DNA from: Paracoccaceae bacterium
Lineage (GTDB): Bacteria; Pseudomonadota; Alphaproteobacteria; Rhodobacterales; Rhodobacteraceae
DNA: 16,338 bases
NCBI GenBank assembly: GCA_024236495.1
Contig: JACKKJ010000016.1
Coordinates: forward strand, 1 to 16,338
Direction of reading: 5' to 3'
Part shown: one piece after another, positions 14,178 to 16,338 of the stretch
Layout: each line of letters opens with the position of its first letter
Numbering within the stretch: the stretch's first letter is position 1
Made by a program: the position numbers and the translations under genes
The notes under the pieces: model-generated
What the model was told of the DNA's origin: nothing
What the model saw: only the letters and a program-made list of their open reading frames with translations
The model's database searches: none

Positions 14178-15286
14178 CAAGCGAAACCGTCAGGGTCGAT
14201 CTTGGCGCGCGCGCCTATGACGTGCGGATCGGGCCGGGCCTTCTGGCCCGCGCCGGGGCAGAGATCGCGCCGCTTCTCAGGCGCCGCCGGGTCGCGGTCC
14301 TGACCGACGAACGGGTCGGCGCGCTGCATCTGGAGGCGCTGCGCGAAGGACTTGGCGACATCGCGATGACCGCGCTCGCGCTCCCCCCCGGGGAGGCGAC
14401 GAAGGGCTGGCCGGAGTTTTCGCGCGCGGTGGACTGGCTCTTGGGCGAACGGATCGAACGGCGCGACATCGTGATCGCGCTTGGCGGCGGGGTGATCGGC
14501 GACCTGGCGGGCTTTGCCGCCGCGGTGCTGCGCCGGGGCGTGCGTTTCGTGCAGATCCCGACCAGCCTTCTGGCGCAGGTGGACAGTTCGGTGGGCGGCA
14601 AGACCGGCATCAACTCCGTTCACGGCAAGAACCTGATCGGCGCGTTCCACCAGCCCTCGCTGGTACTGGCCGATATCGGCGTGCTCGACAGCCTGCCCGC
14701 CCGCGACTTCCTGTCGGGCTACGGCGAGGTGGTGAAATACGGCCTTCTGGGCGATGCGGCCTTCTTCGACTGGCTGGAGGCGAACGGCCCTGCGCTCGCG
14801 CGCGGCGACAGGGCGCTGCGCCAGCACGCGGTGCGCCGGTCTGTCGAGATGAAGGCGCGCATCGTCGAACGCGACGAGACGGAGGAGGGCGACCGCGCGC
14901 TTTTGAACCTTGGCCATACCTTCTGTCACGCGCTCGAAACCGCGACGGGCTACTCCGACCGTCTCTTGCACGGCGAGGGCGTGGCGATCGGCTGTGCGCT
15001 GGCGTTCGAGACATCGCAGCGCCTTGGCCTTTGTTCGCAAGAAGCGCCAAGCCGCGTGCGCGCGCATCTGAAGGCGATGGGGATGAAGTGCGACATCGCC
15101 GACATCCCCGGCGATCTGCCGGACGCGGATGCGCTGATGGCGCTGATGGCGCAGGACAAGAAGGTGGTGGACGGCAAGTTGCGCTTCATCCTCGCCCGCG
15201 CCATCGGGGAGGCGTTCGTGACCGCCGACGTGGACGCGGCCACCGTCCGTCAGGTGATCGCCGAGGCGCTTGCGGCGCGGCGTTAG
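14174..15286 (+). CDS. aroB: 3-dehydroquinate synthase AroB
   Basis: A 370-residue NAD+- and metal-dependent enzyme that cyclises DAHP to 3-dehydroquinate, the second step of the shikimate pathway. Visible motifs: the NAD-binding ALGGGVIGDLAGFAAAV, PTSLLAQVDSSVGGKTGIN and the metal ligands Glu185 (SGYGEVVKYG), His248 (LNLGHTFCHALE) and His266 (LLHGEGVAIG). ATG 14174 sits in the ATGA overlap with aroK. The gene ends one base before the stop codon of a facing gene, leaving no room for a terminator, so its transcript probably reads antisense into the phasin gene. Confidence 0.97.
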   Translation: MTSETVRVDLGARAYDVRIGPGLLARAGAEIAPLLRRRRVAVLTDERVGALHLEALREGLGDIAMTALALPPGEATKGWPEFSRAVDWLLGERIERRDIVIALGGGVIGDLAGFAAAVLRRGVRFVQIPTSLLAQVDSSVGGKTGINSVHGKNLIGAFHQPSLVLADIGVLDSLPARDFLSGYGEVVKYGLLGDAAFFDWLEANGPALARGDRALRQHAVRRSVEMKARIVERDETEEGDRALLNLGHTFCHALETATGYSDRLLHGEGVAIGCALAFETSQRLGLCSQEAPSRVRAHLKAMGMKCDIADIPGDLPDADALMALMAQDKKVVDGKLRFILARAIGEAFVTADVDAATVRQVIAEALAARR

Positions 15287-15287
15287 C

Positions 15288-15623
15288 CTAGTCGTCGATC
15301 CGCGGCAGCATCATCGAGGCAAGGAACGCATTCGCCAGTTCCATCATCCGGCCCGCCTGGGCGGAGTACTGATTGACCGCCGTCTGCAGGAAATCCTCCT
15401 GGATCTTGCGCAATTCTCCGGCGTCCTTGCAATGCAGGATGGCGTGCTGGGTCTTGATGTCCTCGCGGATGCGTTCGGTCAGGAACTCCATGAATTCGCC
15501 GCCGATGTCACCCAGTTTCTCGACGGCATCGGTCGCGAACCAGGCCGTCGGCAGCGTCGGGATCGCGGTGAACGGAAGGGCAGGGCCCTTCGGCGCGGTG
15601 TCGGGTGTCTTCTTCGCGGTCAT
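15288..15623 (-). CDS. Phasin family protein
   Basis: A 111-residue protein from ATG 15623, which has GGGGA 6 bases upstream; longer in-frame starts lack such a site. After a short Pro/Ala-rich head (TAKKTPDTAPKGPALPFTAI) it is predicted to be almost wholly helical. EFMEFLTERIREDIKTQHAI, KDAGELRKIQEDFLQTAVNQ and YSAQAGRMMELA show the spaced charge and Phe/Tyr pattern of Phasin_2 proteins. Phasins coat polyhydroxyalkanoate granules, but many alphaproteobacterial relatives have other or unknown roles. No PHA synthesis gene is in the window, so the granule role is inference. It lies between ssb and aroB; a hairpin separates it from ssb, suggesting its own transcription. Confidence 0.82.
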   Translation of the reverse strand: MTAKKTPDTAPKGPALPFTAIPTLPTAWFATDAVEKLGDIGGEFMEFLTERIREDIKTQHAILHCKDAGELRKIQEDFLQTAVNQYSAQAGRMMELANAFLASMMLPRIDD

Positions 15624-15649
15624 TGTTATCCCCGGTTTGATGACACGGA

Positions 15650-15677
15650 AACAATAGCGCGCCCGGTCAGGGCGCGC
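15650..15677 (-). terminator. Terminator after ssb
   Basis: An 8-bp perfect stem GCGCGCCC (15657-15664)/GGGCGCGC (15670-15677) with a 5-base loop. On the minus strand it is followed by TATTGTTT, a moderate U tract. It lies 44 bases after the ssb stop, immediately upstream of the phasin gene. Confidence 0.65.
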
Positions 15678-15721
15678 ATTGATCCGCATCAGTCAGCGGG
15701 TGTTTCGGCAGGTTTGCGCGA

Positions 15722-16255
15722 TCAGAACGGGATTTCGTCGTCAAGATCGGGGCGGCCGCCGCCGGATTGCCCCCCGCCCGAACCCCCGCCGGAGCCGCCC
15801 GAACCGCCGCCGTAGCCGCCCGAAGACCCGCCGCCGCCATAGCCGCCGCCGTAACCGCCGTCGTCGTAGCCGCCCTGGCCGCCACCGCCGCCGCCGCCAC
15901 CGTCACGCCCGTCCAGAAGCGTCAGTTCGCCGCGATAGGGCCGCAGGACGATTTCCGTGGTATAGCGGTCCTGGCCGGACTGGTCCTGCCACTTGCGGGT
16001 TTCAAGCTGGCCCTCGATATAGACCTTCGAACCCTTGCGCAGATATTGCTCCGCGATCTTGGCAAGCGGCTCGGAAAAGATCGCGACCGAATGCCATTCG
16101 GTGCGTTCCTTGCGTTCGCCGGTGTTGCGGTCGCGCCAGTTCTCCGATGTCGCGATGCGCAGGTTGCAGACCTTGCCGCCATTGGGGAACGACCGCACCT
16201 CGGGGTCACGGCCAAGATTGCCGACGATGATAACCTTGTTGACCGATCCTGCCAT
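15722..16255 (-). CDS. ssb: Single-stranded DNA-binding protein
   Basis: A 177-residue SSB. The OB fold occupies about 1-112: MAGSVNKVIIVGNLGRDPEV, the WRDRNTGERKERTEWH loop with conserved aromatic residues, YLRKGSKVYIEGQLETRKWQ and TEIVLRPYRGELTLLD. The linker (about 116-165) is extremely glycine-rich with GGYGG repeats. The C-terminus is the acidic tail DDEIPF that binds partner proteins of replication and repair. GGAGGG lies 9 bases before the ATG. It covers single-stranded DNA in replication, recombination and repair. The gene appears monocistronic; the Gly-rich linker is coded by a low-complexity GCC/CCG run. Confidence 0.97.
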   Translation of the reverse strand: MAGSVNKVIIVGNLGRDPEVRSFPNGGKVCNLRIATSENWRDRNTGERKERTEWHSVAIFSEPLAKIAEQYLRKGSKVYIEGQLETRKWQDQSGQDRYTTEIVLRPYRGELTLLDGRDGGGGGGGGQGGYDDGGYGGGYGGGGSSGGYGGGSGGSGGGSGGGQSGGGRPDLDDEIPF

Positions 16256-16276
16256 CCGCTGTGCCCTCCGAGAGAT

Positions 16277-16289
16277 TCTGGTTACCAGA
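16277..16289. promoter_or_regulatory. Inverted repeat upstream of ssb, possible operator
   Basis: TCTGGT-T-ACCAGA is a 6-bp inverted repeat with a single central base, 22 bases upstream of the ssb ATG. Just beyond it, on the minus strand, CATATACC could be a -10 region. It could therefore overlap the start of transcription. It does not match the alphaproteobacterial SOS box GTTC-N7-GTTC. No promoter was confidently placed in 16256-16338. Confidence 0.25.
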
Positions 16290-16338
16290 CGGTATATGCA
16301 GCCCGAACCGGTTGAGAAAGGGTAAAACCCCGACCGCC

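Noticed and set aside
15768..15904. CCGCCG-rich repetitive stretch that could be taken for a DNA repeat array.
   Set aside because: It is the coding sequence of the glycine-rich linker of SSB; the repeat follows Gly and Tyr codons in frame.

Overview
The window is a GC-rich bacterial chromosome segment that looks like an alphaproteobacterium of the Rhodobacteraceae (Rhodobacter/Paracoccus-like). This rests on base composition, on the presence of an IalB-family protein, an Asp/His-type YcbK/DUF882 protein, a phasin, a DUF853 HerA-type ATPase and lipid A genes, and on an order (CNNM/CorC transporter, xerD, hypothetical, tiny ORF, then divergent aroK-aroB, phasin, ssb) that I recall from that family. 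No insertion sequence, prophage, CRISPR array or obvious recent acquisition was seen. It reads as core chromosome.

Layout. 1-1286 (-): the N-terminal 428 residues of a subtilisin-like lipoprotein, probably an autotransporter, cut by the window edge. 1515-1591 (+): tRNA-Arg(CCG) with its own sigma70-type promoter. 1710-2279 (-) and 2598-4211 (+): two divergent peptidoglycan genes, a Tat-exported M15/DUF882 peptidase-like protein and a YcbB-type L,D-transpeptidase, sharing a 318-base promoter region. 4249-6828 (+): lpxD, a private acyl carrier protein and a FabF-like condensing enzyme, overlapping or tightly spaced and probably co-transcribed with the L,D-transpeptidase. 6885-7493 (-): an IalB-family secreted protein. 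7494-7927: a 434-base intergenic region with two candidate small RNA genes on the minus strand. 7928-9478 (+): DUF853/YjgR-like ATPase. 9501-13477 (-): an apparent operon of a 45-residue membrane peptide, a 522-residue exported helical protein, xerD and a CNNM/CBS/CorC-HlyC transporter. 13614-15286 (+): aroK-aroB of the shikimate pathway, translationally coupled. 15288-16255 (-): a phasin and ssb.

How the genes work together. The first half is biased to the cell envelope: peptidoglycan cross-link remodelling, lipid A N-acylation with its own ACP and ketosynthase, and exported proteins. The second half is housekeeping: chromosome dimer resolution, metal transport, chorismate precursor synthesis, single-strand DNA binding.

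The most unusual signal is in 7625-7885. Two minus-strand units, each ending in a Rho-independent-type terminator, carry a 19-base segment that is an inverted repeat (18 of 19 positions). If both are transcribed, the two RNAs would be complementary to each other, which suggests a regulator/sponge sRNA pair. One of them also carries a stretch resembling the anti-Shine-Dalgarno end of 16S rRNA. All calls come from reading the sequence; no database search was possible.
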